64,000 nt of DNA from Amphibalanus amphitrite (Eukaryota; Arthropoda; Thecostraca; Balanomorpha; Balanidae): positions 186,001 to 250,000 of the forward strand of contig NW_024882038.1 of NCBI RefSeq assembly GCF_019059575.1, written 5' to 3'. This document shows positions 1 through 12,300 of the stretch, piece after piece. The position numbers were made by a program, and so were the translations under genes. Positions within the stretch are counted from its first letter, which is position 1. Every line of letters begins with the position of its first letter. The notes under the pieces were generated by a model, which was not told the DNA's origin, searched no databases, and worked only from the letters and a program-made list of their open reading frames with translations.

Positions 1-826
1 ATGAATTATCGCAGTTTTGTAGCTATTGTTGTTGATTGTGCTGGAAATATCTGATTTTACTTTTTCATGGCGGAGAACGGCTAAAGCTATGTCATTGGAT
101 GATGCAATATAATGACTAAAACATGAATGCAAATTTCTCTCATTCCCAGAATAGTGTACTTGCATATTGCGGGCCTCCCAGCATTCAGCAGGTTTGATTG
201 ATGATGCATTTGACTCACTACTGACTGCTCAGCAAATAAACGTCAGTCATTATTATGCTAATAGGGCTCGTCAGACATTGAGCGCCCATTTCGGTCACTA
301 GTTTTATCACCACTTATCTGCAGTTGATGGCGCAGCTTAGCTCATCGCTCACCAGGCGTTTCTGACTCATAGCGAACATTACCACATCGTATTGCATCAA
401 ACTGTTTGTTCCTAACACTTAGAAGGCTGCTAGATCCTTGTAGACTGTTAGACCCTGACCCGCACACAACAGCGGTATTTTTACTTTGGCAATCTACACC
501 ACGATGTTTTGCCGGGCTGTAATTACTTGCATATCCGCCCTGCTAGGGAGGGATGTCTCGCCCAGTCACTTCCCTGTGAAATCAGAGTGATGTGATCCCT
601 ACCGACCCGCGCCGTGCGGCTGATATCGGACGGCTTTTCGGCTGACTTGCGGCCATGAAAGGAAGCCAGCACTGATGGTAACAGACACATGAGAGGGGCG
701 GAGAGCAGGTCTCGTGGGAACGGGGGCAAGGGCGGTGTCAGGGACGTCGCTAGAGGCGATAGCAGTAACGATTTTGTGGCTCTATTTTGCTCTCTATGGG
801 TTGGCGATTTTCATTGATCTCGTGTT
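1..826. other. Non-coding stretch, no gene seen
   Basis: Mixed-composition sequence with frequent stops in all frames. I see no splice-flanked open frame, no RNA gene and no repeat structure. It reads as intergenic or intronic DNA. Confidence 0.5.
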
Positions 827-834
827 ACGTGTGT

Positions 835-1312
835 CAGGCGCGGATACAAGGGGGGGGGCCATGGGGGCCATGGCCCCCCCTTGGCCGATTTTTTTCAAAA
901 ATAAAATAAAAAGTTAAAAAGTTAAAAAGCTGAAAAAGGGGCCTCCTGAAAAAAAAGTGGCCGAAATCCGATGAGTTTTTTTTTTAACCTACCCACTTAG
1001 TTATTTCTTAGAAGACTAGCTGAGAAGACTTCTTTGTTAGAAGATTGGTAAAGCTTTTCATAACTTGGAGGTCTCTTATACTCACAGAGATGACCACTTT
1101 TACAGGGCCTCCTAACCTGCACAGAGGGCCTCCAAGCCTGCACAGATGTTGAGATGTTGCCTGAACAGCTAGATAAGCTCAATAGACGCAGTTTTTTTTG
1201 GGGGGGGGGGCCCAACAAGTGGGAAGATGGGGCCTCCAACAGGTGGGATTATGGGGGGGGCCTCCTGGTTTCTAATGACCCCTCCCTTGGAGATTTTCTG
1301 GATCCGCCCCTG
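835..1312. mobile_element. hAT-like MITE with 8-bp target duplication
   Basis: The element is flanked by a perfect 8-bp direct repeat, ACGTGTGT, at 827-834 and 1313-1320. Its ends are imperfect inverted repeats: it begins CAGGCGCGGATAC and ends GGATCCGCCCCTG. The 8-bp duplication and CAG...CTG ends are typical of the hAT superfamily. The 478-bp interior holds G-runs, the recurring phrase GGGGCCTCC and an A-rich patch, with no transposase reading frame, so it is non-autonomous. The boundaries are well supported because the duplication is exact; the superfamily assignment is inferred from duplication length and termini. Confidence 0.8.
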
Positions 1313-1320
1313 ACGTGTGT

Positions 1321-2100
1321 GCCTTTGACATGCGATATGCGAGAGCACGGGAAGTAATAAAAATTCAGGGTATCACTTTACAGAAACTTTGCGTCAGGGA
1401 AGTGTCGATCAACCCTCTGACAGTAATGTACTCCGCTCTCTAGCATCGAGTTTTTGTGATCCACTCACGATAAAACAATAAACTCCATATCTAACAGTCC
1501 ATACCTCAGTTGCAATGCCACATTCTGACGAACTCATCAAGCAAAAACGGCTATTTCAAGGCTGGTAATGGGGATAATTCTAGTCCCAGGGGCCAGGTAA
1601 CATAGCCAGGGTAAGGGTGACAAGACAAATACGTGGAGAGTGAATGGGTGACGGTTTCGTCTCAGCTGCGTCACCTTACCTGACGGTGACCGATCGTCCC
1701 AGATAATAGGCGGAGTCAGGAATAGATCGTGGTCGGACGGTCTAAATGTAAATATAAGCTGACATACTTGATGTTAACTGCCGCACTGATAATTTGATTA
1801 TTTTCTCGAAAAGCGAATCGAGTTGGTGATGTGTTTGGGCAATGCAACCCTGGATTCAATACTTGTCAATCAACGCCCTGCGCTTTTTGTTTTCTTCTTT
1901 CCTCTAGCAATATTGGACAGAGGTATTATAATTGCTTCTTTCTCCACTGCAATTCATAAGTATGGTATAATATATTGAACATTTATCTCATCTGCCGCAC
2001 TTTCCTTCCTTCCTTTTACATTCCTTTTACATTCCTTCCTTTTACATTCCGTCTACGCATAAAACTGTATTGGTGTTGCTGCGAACACCGTGTGTAATGC
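1321..2100. other. Non-coding stretch with small CCTTTTACATT repeat
   Basis: No gene is seen. At about 2001-2050 there is a short tandem array of CCTTCCTTTTACATT-like units, about 3 copies with slippage. The rest has no evident structure. Confidence 0.45.
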
Positions 2101-2278
2101 CTGAAACAGACTCTTTCCGCAGTCAGGAAATCGCATGCGAGAGCCTATTCAAATACATGGAAGCACGCTCGCATCAATCGCACGCACCTCCCGCAAGCGA
2201 TTAATGCGAGAAGAATTATAATGTATTTGAATAGGCTCTCGCATGCGATTTCCTGAACGCGGAAAGAGTCTGTTTCAG
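2101..2278. mobile_element. Foldback/MITE element with long inverted arms
   Basis: The first roughly 58 bases (from CTGAAACAGACTCTTTCCGC, through TCGCATGCGAGAGCCTATTC to AAATACAT) reappear in reverse complement at 2221-2278, almost without mismatch. The spacer contains a second, smaller palindrome (TCGCATCAATCGC ... GCGATTAATGCGA), so the whole 178 bp could fold into a long hairpin. There is no coding capacity. I could not define a target duplication with confidence (left flank GTAATGC, right flank CCTTAAG), so the superfamily is open. Confidence 0.7.
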
Positions 2279-4603
2279 CCTTAAGTGCATCCCCGCCTTG
2301 CAGTTACGTCTGTCAGTTACTTTAGCAGTCCCTTCCGCTGCTGTCCGCCTCAGCGGCATCCCCAGTCCAAAACACCCTCCTCAAATGGCTAATGCGTGTC
2401 GCCACCATCCAAACCACCAACCAATCACACCGCCCATCAAACCGCTGTACCACTTTGCCTCCGTTACAAACATCACACTCCGCCCGGGCCGGGACTGTTT
2501 TACAAACATTCCCTCCTTTGGTAGGGAGCTTTGCCGGCGTCGGCATCTGCGTCAATGTTCGCTTACAAAGCTATCATTGGCACTCATCAGGAGACACTCT
2601 TGTTCATCATGATGACACTCCCGCATTGTTATGTAGTGGTGGAAGATGATGCTTCAGGGACCAGTGCAGTGAACAGTGATACCTGTGGCTGTGCTGCGAG
2701 GGAGCAATGACCTGCACGTGTACACGTGCAGAACAGAGGCGTGTTCAGAGGAGAGAAGATGGGATAGAGACTCTGACGGAAGGTGACTGGATGCTGTAGT
2801 GGACACTGGAGGTGACTGGATAAAAAGTTTAGTAGAGCGCCTTGGAATGAAAGAGATTGTTAAGACCTCAGAATCATTGTCCTGTAAGATTTTGCTCAGG
2901 ACTCAGCGATTTTCATCAGTGTTCAAAAGTAATTATTTTAGTAGTGACGTCATGATATTCTCATGGCATGCCTAATTTCGGATCAACGCTAACTTTATTT
3001 TTCGTAAGCTCTGAAGAGAAGCGAGTCGGTAGGTTCATGCTGATCAATCCTTGGGCAATATTTTGTCATTATCATCCCTGACAGCGCCCATTATAAGCAC
3101 CTACCTCGTGAAGAGCCCTGTTCACAAACCTCCAGTCGCACCCCACCCACTCTCCACGCTAACTCCGCCTCTGCACAGGGGCGACAAATGCGCCGCAAGA
3201 GCCTGTTTTAATCGTCGCCGGCGTTAAATGATCTTATTACGGGCGGTGACTGGCATTTGGTGAGGCTCACGGCACCCACCCAGTCTGCTGGGGTGTGAGC
3301 TGCGGCATCTGGGGACCTGCACCGAGGGGCGGCGACCACCAGGGAGGGAGATATTCATTGCAGTGGGGGGGGGAGGGTAGGGAGGTCATGGGAGGGTGCA
3401 GGAAGTCGGAGACTGATTATCGTGGTTCACGAGGCGGCAAGGTGGCGTGAATACTCTGTTGTCCGAAGATGATACCTATTGCTCGAAATAATTGAACTAT
3501 AAGCTTCCAAGCTGAGATTGCCTTACTGAAAAGGCAAATACTTGAAGGGCTTTTGGCTGCCGTCAAAAATGCAGAATGGAGGATAAAGTGAAAAGCTATT
3601 TTCTGTTTTCTCTTTTCTCTTTCAAACGCTCTTTGCTTTAGCCTAGTCTGAATTGCATCCGTTTTTAGAGTTATGATCCTTACCAGTCACCCGCTTCTTA
3701 GGCGAATGATGACTAGCTCTGTTGCATTATACTATTCATACTATTTGTGTAACATATATATATTTCTGGTGTAGGATTGTTTGGTTGTGATTGCGGCAAA
3801 GCAAACGAATCATAACATAATTCACTGCAGCAACTTACAGGCTATTATTCTGCAATGATGCTTGTCATACCACAATCTGGCTACTACTGCAACTATCATA
3901 ATGCAATTTGTCTCGACACGAATAACACGAAACTGTGTCATGTAGCATGCTTCTTCAACAATGGTATTAGCATGCTAAACAGCGTCATTCCAAGTAGCTG
4001 GTCTGGGCGGTCGTTTCCAATCCTCGGACCTCACAACAGTTGATTCTTCCTCAGCTGAGGCCTAGCTCCATCCTGGGCTAAACCCTTGGAAATTCCGCCG
4101 CCAACACTGGATTGTTGTGACCGACTAAGTCATTTGTGGACGGATTAGATTTGACGCTGCGGCTCGCTGCCGCTGTGGTGTCGCTGTGGGGCCCGCAGTG
4201 TCACCCACGGAGTTTGCCGGGTGAAGGACCTCTGCTGTGACCCAGCACGAGGCCCAGGCAATGAGATAACACCGGTGTCTCGACCGGGTGGGTTGGCATC
4301 AGGTTTGTAGCCATCGGAGCGGTGCAAGGGGAGATTCTAGTTTGGAGAGACACATGTCATGTTGCACCGCTGATGTCTTAATATTATGATTTGGTTTATT
4401 TATTTATTGTTTGCTTGTGCTGAAGCCTTTGTGTTTCATGAGATGATGGTTTGTTGCTCGTTGTAAGCTGTTAAAGGGAAGAATGCTATGATGCATATGA
4501 TCATTGAGTGGCACACAATCATGTATCACTTTATGTAATACAGATGTGAATTGAATCTCCCAAAGACCACAGTTGCCTGTCCAAGCCGAGCTTTCAACGA
4601 ACG
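2279..4603. other. Non-coding stretch, no gene seen
   Basis: Open frames near 2300-2650 overlap each other on both strands and lack start or splice context, so I treat them as chance. A G-run at 3365-3375 and general GC-rich patches near 3120-3400 are present. No gene or recognisable element can be supported. Confidence 0.4.
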
Positions 4604-4611
4604 TTATGAAG

Positions 4612-4768
4612 CATAGGCGGCGAAACGGGGGAGCACCGGGACACCGTGCATGCCCCCTTTGATTTTGCCATTTTAACATTAGCCCTATGGGCGTTGCATG
4701 GAACGAATGAGACCAAAAGTCGGTAGTGCCCCCCTCCCCCGTTAATTGGAGGTGTTCCGCCACCACTG
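4612..4768. mobile_element. Short hAT-like MITE, copy 1
   Basis: A 157-bp element that is clearly homologous to the one at 40122-40287. Both share the interior phrases TTTTAACATTAGCCCTATGG and GACCAAAAGTCGG. The ends are inverted: CATAGGCGGCGAAAC at the left and GTTCCGCCACCACTG at the right. The flanks are TTATGAAG (4604-4611) and TTATTAAG (4769-4776), an 8-bp target duplication with one mismatch, as expected for hAT-type insertion. There is no coding capacity. The second copy independently fixes the boundaries. Confidence 0.8.
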
Positions 4769-4851
4769 TTATTAAGTAGAAGTCAGTAGTGACACAAAAG
4801 GTACGTTTTAATAGCAACATCAGGCAAATATCCTAAAACGTACTTTTCATA

Positions 4852-4968
4852 CCCCATGCTGATGCGTTTTTTCGTGCATGGGCTTGAATTACATGTACCT
4901 ATAGCAACTTGCTATAGTATAGGTCCATGCAGTACAAGCCCATGCACGAAAAAACGCATCAGCACGGG
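4852..4968. repeat. 117-bp near-perfect palindrome (foldback element)
   Basis: The left arm, starting CCCCATGCTGATGCGTTTTT and running to CATGGGCTTG, is mirrored at the right by CAAGCCCATGCACG followed by AAAAAACGCATCAGCACGGGG. The centre (ACCTATAGCAAC / TTGCTATAGTATAGGT) continues the symmetry with almost no loop. It would form a long snap-back hairpin. No target duplication is obvious. It is probably a small foldback transposon, but a structured transcript cannot be excluded. Confidence 0.7.
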
Positions 4969-6074
4969 GGTCACATAGCGCACACATTCCAGTAGAGGTA
5001 AATCATCCCTGCTTAGTTATTGTGTCACCACTGCACGGACCATTGCCTGGTTCATGACCTTTAAGCGGTCGCTGTCCGGGGTCATTTAACTTATCCGGGG
5101 TCACACTTAAAAGCAACCGCCCGGACAAGCACCCGTCTTGCGGTGTTAAATTTACACATATTTCCAGGCTCAAGTCCTGAATCGGCTTCACGGCTGCAAC
5201 GCACGGGTGTTTTTTATCAGATTTTTTTCTTTTTATAAGTTGTGCGGGTTGTTGGGCTGTACCGTTATCGCATAACGTATATCCGTCTGGCCCTGCCGCA
5301 GTGCTATTTTCGGGTCAGTTGACAACATTCTTGAGTGGCAGTCGGTGATTAGTTACAAGATGAGTTGGATCGTTTCCTGACATCCAGTTTTGGACGGGCT
5401 GTAGCCTGTAGGTTCAGTACAGGTCAAATCATGAGAGCTTGTTTTATTATGTCAGCATACAAGAATCATTCAATATTTCAAGTGGCAAACGGTTACTGGA
5501 GGCTGCTGATAGTGTGTAAACCTGGGTAGAATGATTTTAGAATGGCGCTGTTTATGCTTCTTTGCAGCTTTTTACGACTGTTCTTTATACTGCAAAACAA
5601 CATTTTATAGGTGCTAGACACGACGAAAGTATTTGTCTCATGAATAAGCTGAATAAATATTCCTCATCTCACCAGCTGGTAACAATTTTCAAGTTCCCTC
5701 ACATACACTGATTCACAAGAGCGAGACAAGAGCTGTTTATTTGAATCTCTCTTCGTATCTCGATCTACATCCAGCTCAGGTTTCACGGTGTATGCACCGA
5801 CCGAGCGAACTCAGTGATAGTTTCGAGGTGACATGTTGCAAATCTCACGTGAGTTACGATCAATTGGGCTCAGTTTTACAGCTGCGTTTTACTGCAGTCG
5901 AAACTGCCTATAGAACCAAGCTATGCTATAATAGAACCAAGGCGCTAGAAACGGCAGCCTGCTGGGCTGAGAGGGTACAAGACGGTTCGGAAAAGGACTG
6001 CCAAAGAAGCCGATGTGTGACTTTTTAGACCGGCTAAAACGGATCTTACTGGAGTGTGGGACGCAGCTCTTGCA
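4969..6074. other. Non-coding stretch, no gene seen
   Basis: No coherent coding frame, RNA gene or transposon boundary is seen. The open frame at 5741-6028 has no start or splice support and ordinary composition. Confidence 0.4.
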
Positions 6075-6138
6075 GCAGAAGTGCTGTTATGAGTAAAGGG
6101 CTTTGCAGAAGTGCTGTTATGAGTAAAGGGCTTTGCAG
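6075..6138. repeat. Exact 30-bp tandem duplication
   Basis: The 30-bp unit beginning GCAGAAGTGCTGTTATGAGT occurs twice without any difference (6075-6104 and 6105-6134), followed by the first four bases of a third unit. The perfect identity suggests a recent slippage or duplication event. Confidence 0.9.
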
Positions 6139-7363
6139 TATTCAATGCAGTATCAATGCAGACACACCAAGAGAACGTTTGACGAACAGCGAATAGTTGG
6201 TGATATGCTGCTGTTTTCCATCGCAGTCACCGGTATATGTACTGGTGTTATGTTTATACTGTCCAACTGTCCAATGCAGTCTCCACTGCTCGCGCGCTGC
6301 AGTCTCAACGTTCGGTATCGTGTTGTTTGTTCCGTACCTATTCTCGTATGGTTTTCTTTAACTTCGAAATATGCCTGAATTTAATGCTTCAATCGCACAC
6401 AATCATCGCTGCTTCAGCTTACCTTTCGATTTAATTTATCAAAGTGTAAAAACGACGCACTTCTGTGAGACGTTGTAACGTAAAGCAATTGGCCATTTTA
6501 TAAGCTTCGTAGACGGAGACCTCAATGTTCTTGGGAAATTTACTATCACCAGCTGTATAAATGCGTGTCCTGAATGGTTTTACGGTGCACTGTAATGCAT
6601 GCTGCGCACGTGGTTGCGCTAAAGCCCAGCTGTTGGGATTTTTATTCGATGCCCTTCTTGACATTTTGCAATCGTGATTGACATCGGTCGCTACTTTCAC
6701 ATTTAATTGGTTTATTGCAGGCGAAAGACTCGTAAGTCTGGATCAAAACGACCACCTTGATTACAAGTGCCACACTTGAAGCACCTTGCTGCAAACCTCT
6801 TTACACTTTAGGGCGTGTTATCTCAGCTTAGCAAAAGGAACTGAAATAATTCCCGAACGGTACCCCATCTCAGCCTAATTGAGACAATGTTCTACCTTCA
6901 ATCGAACTGGCACTACACCCAAATAAAACAGCAAGCATCGTTAACCCATTACTGCTAAGTGAACAATCGTGTCCATACACTCCCATCAACACTTCCACTA
7001 ACCACTGTACACACATTTACCACCCAACTATGATAGATTATGGAGTCACGATCACGCCGTTAACGGCTCATGACGACGAAATCGAACACCATCGCGTTCA
7101 ATCAGAGATGTCAGACGAAGATTTAAACGTAGGTGGGCAATCAAACGACGTACTAGGATTCACTCAGCTAGAACGGGTTGTCTGAAGGAGATATATTCTT
7201 AGCGACAGACATAGATAAATAGGCTGACAAGTGACAGGTAGCCGTAAAATGTAACGGTAAAATGGTGATAATTATTGGCGAGCTCCACGGGTGATGGCTG
7301 TTCTTGGAAGGGACAATTATATAAAAACGGCCGAATTTCGGATGTAAAAGTGGAAAATTTTAC
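6139..7363. other. Non-coding stretch, no gene seen
   Basis: AT-leaning sequence with scattered short open frames on both strands that overlap one another. None has splice or start context. Confidence 0.4.
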
Positions 7364-7690
7364 CTTGACCATCGTTTGTTTGTTTGTTGTTTTGTTTTGT
7401 TGGGTTAGGCCCTTTCGGTCGACAAGACCATTGCAGAGCCGGAAGGATGATAGGAATTAGGGGGAGACATTGGTCTGGGCAGGCACCCTAGTGAGTCGCC
7501 GGGGCTGAGCCCGTCCAGAAGACAGGCCATCCAGCCCCAAGGCACTCACTGCACCCGGCTACGGGGTGCGCTCCCTCAGGAGCAGCGGTGCCGCTCCAAG
7601 GGAGCAGCCCGCATGAGATAAAGTTGCCTGTCCAGCCCGGAGGGGGTTGCGGCGTGGAGGAGAAGGATTTCAGTATCCTGAGGATAGAAG
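7364..7690 (-). mobile_element. Possible 3' end of a non-LTR retroelement
   Basis: Read on the minus strand, a GC-rich block ends in CGACCGAAAGGGCCTAACCC and then a (CAAAA)/(CAAA) tail, seen on the + strand as GTTTGTTTGTTTGTTGTTTT at about 7376-7400. A GC-rich 3' untranslated region followed by a simple A-rich tandem tail is characteristic of many LINE and SINE insertions. No reverse transcriptase frame is recognisable, so this would be a 5'-truncated copy or a SINE. There is no second copy in the window, so the call is tentative. Confidence 0.35.
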
Positions 7691-10600
7691 CACGGATAGG
7701 TGACCATCGTTATTATCTCTCCCCCTATAGTCAATATCCCTCGGTCCTTATCTCTCCCTGACTTCTCCTCCTCTTTCTACCCGTCCTTTCTGTCTCTCGC
7801 TTTTTGTCTTTTTTGGCTCTTTCTTCGCATTCGCTTTAAACTTACTTATTTTTCAGCTATTATAATTTCGGCGACCAGTTTGCCAGAGCTCATGAATGGG
7901 CGGAGAAGACTTCAGCGAAGTTCGGTACCGCGCGCCACCTGTCGACCAACCACACACAGTGTTTTCACGTCCGGCCGCCAGGTGTCAGGTACGGTCCACG
8001 ATCCGAGTCGAGATTCGGTGAGAGCTCCACCTGCTGATGACGGGGTCTGAGATCTGCGTTTGGTGGCTGAATGTGAAGCTATGCTCGCTCTCAATGTATG
8101 TAGATGTGGAGGCAGGTTTCGGACAGAATCTGCAAGTATCGTGAACACCGCCCTAGAAATGACATTCAGTACCTACACTCAGAATGATAGGGCACATGAA
8201 CTTTTCTTTCATCACTGTTTTTTGTTCATTTCTGTCTCTTGGTCAGATTCCTGCAGTTTCAGTCCACCTCAGCACGCATCAGTTCTTTTCTTCCCCAGGA
8301 CAAGCCCACTTGGCACCCGCATCCCCCTCACGCTTCCCTTTCCGTGCTGAATGTCACCTCACCTGACAACCAGTGGTGAGGAATGCCCTCTCTGGACTTC
8401 ACCCTCCCTGGTGACCGTTTGAGCGACAGGGCGGGCTGTCCCATCGGGACATTTTCGTCCCACTGGGACGATCTCTGCCGCCGCTACTCACCGTCCCATC
8501 CATCCGTCAGTGATCATGCGGCAACAGATGCTACGTGGGAGCAAGGCCATCTATAGAAGGTACAGTCACTCCCCCGCCGACCAATCAGAGACAGATCCTG
8601 AGTGACGTCACCCCTGATGCTCGAAAGGGGTACTCCATTCCTTTACAACGTAAAAATGACTAACTTCATTTGAAGATTGTTGGTGACACTCTACACATAT
8701 CGCTCAACCATTGATGTTATTGGAAAGTCCAACTAATTTTCTAGCGATAAAAAAGAGCAGCAATATGCTAAGAAATGGCCGGTTTTGAAGATATAGACGA
8801 TTTAAAAACCCTCTGCAGTTGCAGGAAAGCAACGTAAAAACGCATCGAGCTTATATTTTTACTATGAATAAATCATTTTTCAGTAAGTTTTTAGATATGG
8901 TATCGATTTATCCAACAATTTTATTACAATATTTTTATTACTTAGAACTTTATTTCAAAATAATATTTTCAAAAATGGCAACTGTTGGCAAGTAGCTTTG
9001 AAGCGATTGTGGCGCGCCGCGCCATTATTGTCCTGAGGCCCCCATATGATGTCATCAAAAGTGGAGTGACATGGGCCTGCGTGGGAGCTTCTCATCCTCT
9101 TTATTTCGTTCGAATTTCGTTTAGTCACTTTCCTCGTGCAAACCGCGCCTTTATGACCGTCATTGAGACAAATTAGTCGCTGTCTGTGCCTTGCAGGCGG
9201 CAATGATTCAACTGGGAGTCTCTCTGCAGCCATTTCACTGTCACGATATCACACTCCGGCTGTGAGTTCTGTGAGTTGTGTGAGCAGAGTGAGCAGCGTG
9301 TGAGTTAGTGTGAGATGTGTGGGATATATGACAGGGTTCTGAGAACTGGCAATGAGTTGCTGAGGACGGGTGGTGGGTTTTATATGACACAGAGGTGGTA
9401 TTGTGCGAGGTTTAGGCGGTGCCAGACGGTAAAGTATGTCTACTAATGTGCATACTTAGTTAATTGGACGCACAGTTTAGTGTCACGTAAATTTGTGGCG
9501 TTTAATTTCCATCCGCTTTAGATCCTACACCCGCGTAAAAGCGCTGAACATCGTCTCCGTGACTGAAGACACATCGCATTTTACTCCTATTTTTGACCAT
9601 ATTTGTACCTCCTCTAAAACGTATTGGCTTGATAGATCGATCGAAAGAAATAAGTTTTCCATCGTTCGATATTTTTGATATTTCTCTAACGCCGCAGTAC
9701 TACCCACTTCGCGTATTCCCTGGTTTCCCCATTGAGCGTTCGTCTCCAATCTCTGCTCGTCAGTGGGACAGGCAGACAGTCCGGTCGGGTCAGCCCCCGG
9801 TGTGAGGGTCTGTTTGTCAGTCATAAACACAGCGGCACATTTCAGTCTTCAGAGACACGGGACGGGTGGGAGTACGGGGATCGGTGAACGGCCCAGGCGG
9901 GACCATGGGACTTAGAGAAGAGGAGAGCCATGTGGGATCATGACGCTCATAGACACCGTCAGCTCAGCCACTAAATACATACGGGGTTTGGAGAGCAGCC
10001 ATGTGGGGCCATGGGGCGGCTCAAAGAAAGGCTCTGTGAGACAGTATGGCTTAAAGGGGAGCTTCGTAGAACCATGGAGGTCACAGAAGACCTCTGCGTT
10101 TTCATGATGCCAAAGAAAGTTAACTGTGTGAAACCATGGATGCTCTTAAGTTGCATGCTGCCGAGTGTTGGCCTAATCTCTAATTTGTTTACGACTTACT
10201 TTTTGCTAAACTAGGGTCAATAGATCGCTCAACTAGGTCAACCTGAAATAATGGGCCCTTCAGCCTTTCAACATCACTTTTTTTCGTTTGCCGTGTTCCT
10301 CCATCGTTTTAAACTCTCCGTCATGTTTACTCCACAAGTCGTGAGCACCGCCCGACCGCAAAGTTAGCTGCTCGGCGTTTAACTGTTATAAAACGTGCTT
10401 CAGACAGGAAGCAGTCGCGGGGCCGCACTAGCCCGACTTGGGTGGGAAGGTAGACATTACTGTGGAGACTTATGGCCCGGGTCTGTCATCAAGGAAGTTG
10501 GCTGATTGTTGACGAGACGTTGTCACGGTTTTTCGCCGAAACGCTTCCCTTTGACAGCGGTCTGGCTGTCTGCAAGATGTTGCCTTCCTTCTGTTTTTTA

Positions 10601-12129
10601 CGTTACTTAGATGGATAGCAATTGTGTCTGATTTAATACAGGATGCATCAATAATATAACAAAAATCACAGACTTGCCATTTGTGGATGTTTATGAAAGA
10701 TGGGTGTCTAATTCGAAGAACTCCGGGAGGATAGGCAGTCATGCATTATCTGCCTAGTTCCCAACTCCCACTCCACTCATTCTAATTTTTTTCGTTTCCC
10801 GCTGCTGAGGTTTTTTTTATATATTGTTATTAAATTATTTCTGTTCACTTACAAATCGAGGTGACATTATTTCCGTCACCACTGCTGGGACCACCCGTCG
10901 TTTTGCTCGATACAAACTATTAGGCCAATATCATCATACTGTTTGCCCTGGGTTTGATACGTCTTTCGCCGACACCGAACACTTTTTTCACCACTTGCTG
11001 CTTCCTTCGGCGTCACTAGCGCCGCTCGCGCCCCTGGCGGCGGCCTGACCAACTAGGACCGGTGGGCGTTTGAGTAGATTCAGTCTTCTGCTTCGGCGCG
11101 CGAGCGACGGGGGTGGGTCAGGCGCGGTCAGTGCAGGAGAGCCCGTGCGTGTGTTGGAGGACCACCGTGCTGTGTTTGTGAGCTGACAGGAACTCTCACG
11201 GCAACACTTTTTCAAGAACTTCTTGAAGAGACGATGGGTTGATTCGGTACGTTGGTCAGCTTTAACTTCGATGGGAGCTGGAATATGACATTTGCTGGTT
11301 GTATAGAACGGCTTGGCAGCTATATCGGACTGTTTATTAAATCAATGTTGTTTTATGTTATTGTCGCCTGGCAAACTTTTTCATTCGAGTTGAAACGTTA
11401 TACAAATCTATTACAGAGTTATGAGAAGAAGAGTCCATGTTTTTTCCATATGTGAACACTGAACACTTTGAGCTATATATAAGTGCTGAACGTCTTTAAT
11501 TGAATCGCACATTTCTCAAGCTTAATTGACATACCAAGGAAACTCATATGACATCAATTTGCCTTACCCTTTAGTTGGAAACTTAAATCGCCGGCTTAGC
11601 ATGTTTGACGGAAAGAGTGACGACAAATTGTCTTTCTGGAACGGTACGCTGTTTAATCACGAATTCATGCGTGAGGACGATTTGGTGCGTTATTGCGTAG
11701 GCTCTCTGCCATTGAAATTAATTTCAGAATACAGCAACGCATCGCCAGCCGCCACACGCTCTATCAGATTAATGTATCAGTTTGAATATTCATGATACTA
11801 AATTGATGAAGTGTGAGTTATTTTTTTCCTTTCAAAGCCTCTGGTCGTGTGAGAGTGAATTATGACTGCTGTTTTGAAATAAAGTCATTATTTATATAAT
11901 GCGAATTTCCTCTGAAATATTGTAGGAACTAAGAACTCGTCTGTTTTCCGATATATGCAGTCAGCACAGTAGAGCAAACGATGCGTGCCGGTAGTTATGC
12001 CATAAATTAATGCGCCTTGCAATTTCTTCCTTATCACTCTCAAGTACGTAAAGGTTATACGACGATGATAGCGAGATCAAGGTTAGGAAACTTGCCTTAC
12101 CTAACCTTGCCTCAGATGACATCTACATA
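7691..12129. other. Non-coding stretch, no gene seen
   Basis: Pyrimidine-rich sequence occurs at about 7700-7830, degenerate GTGAG repeats at about 9256-9320, and weak repetition of CCATG-containing phrases at about 9925-10140. Homopolymer A/T patches lie around 8850-8980. Open frames here are short, overlap on opposite strands and lack splice or start support. Confidence 0.4.
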
Positions 12130-12300
12130 ACGCACTGTCACTCCATTCCCAATTGAGTCATCCCGGTAAATGACATTCAGTAGGTCACAGCCACCGCAAC
12201 TGAGAGGCGTGCCCTAAAGTAATGCAGCCGGCGGGCCTCGAACCCTTGACCTTTGTCACCGCACTCCGCCACAGGCAGTGCCGTTTGGCCAACTCTCACC
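12130..12300 (-). mobile_element. Possible tRNA-derived SINE
   Basis: On the minus strand there is an A-box-like TGGCCAAACGG (complement of about 12281-12291) and, about 36 bases further on, a B-box match GGTTCGAGGCC (complement of 12234-12244). This spacing fits an internal RNA polymerase III promoter. The cloverleaf does not close well enough to call a functional tRNA, and the sequence continues without a tRNA-like 3' end. A tRNA-derived SINE head is the likeliest reading. Its 3' limit is not visible. Confidence 0.4.

Noticed and set aside
7700-8350. Overlapping open frames of 60-116 codons on both strands
   Set aside because: No splice or start context; Ser/Phe/Leu-rich product follows from a pyrimidine-rich tract.
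12234-12291. A functional tRNA gene on the minus strand
   Set aside because: A- and B-box matches exist, but acceptor and anticodon stems do not close; a SINE head is more likely.
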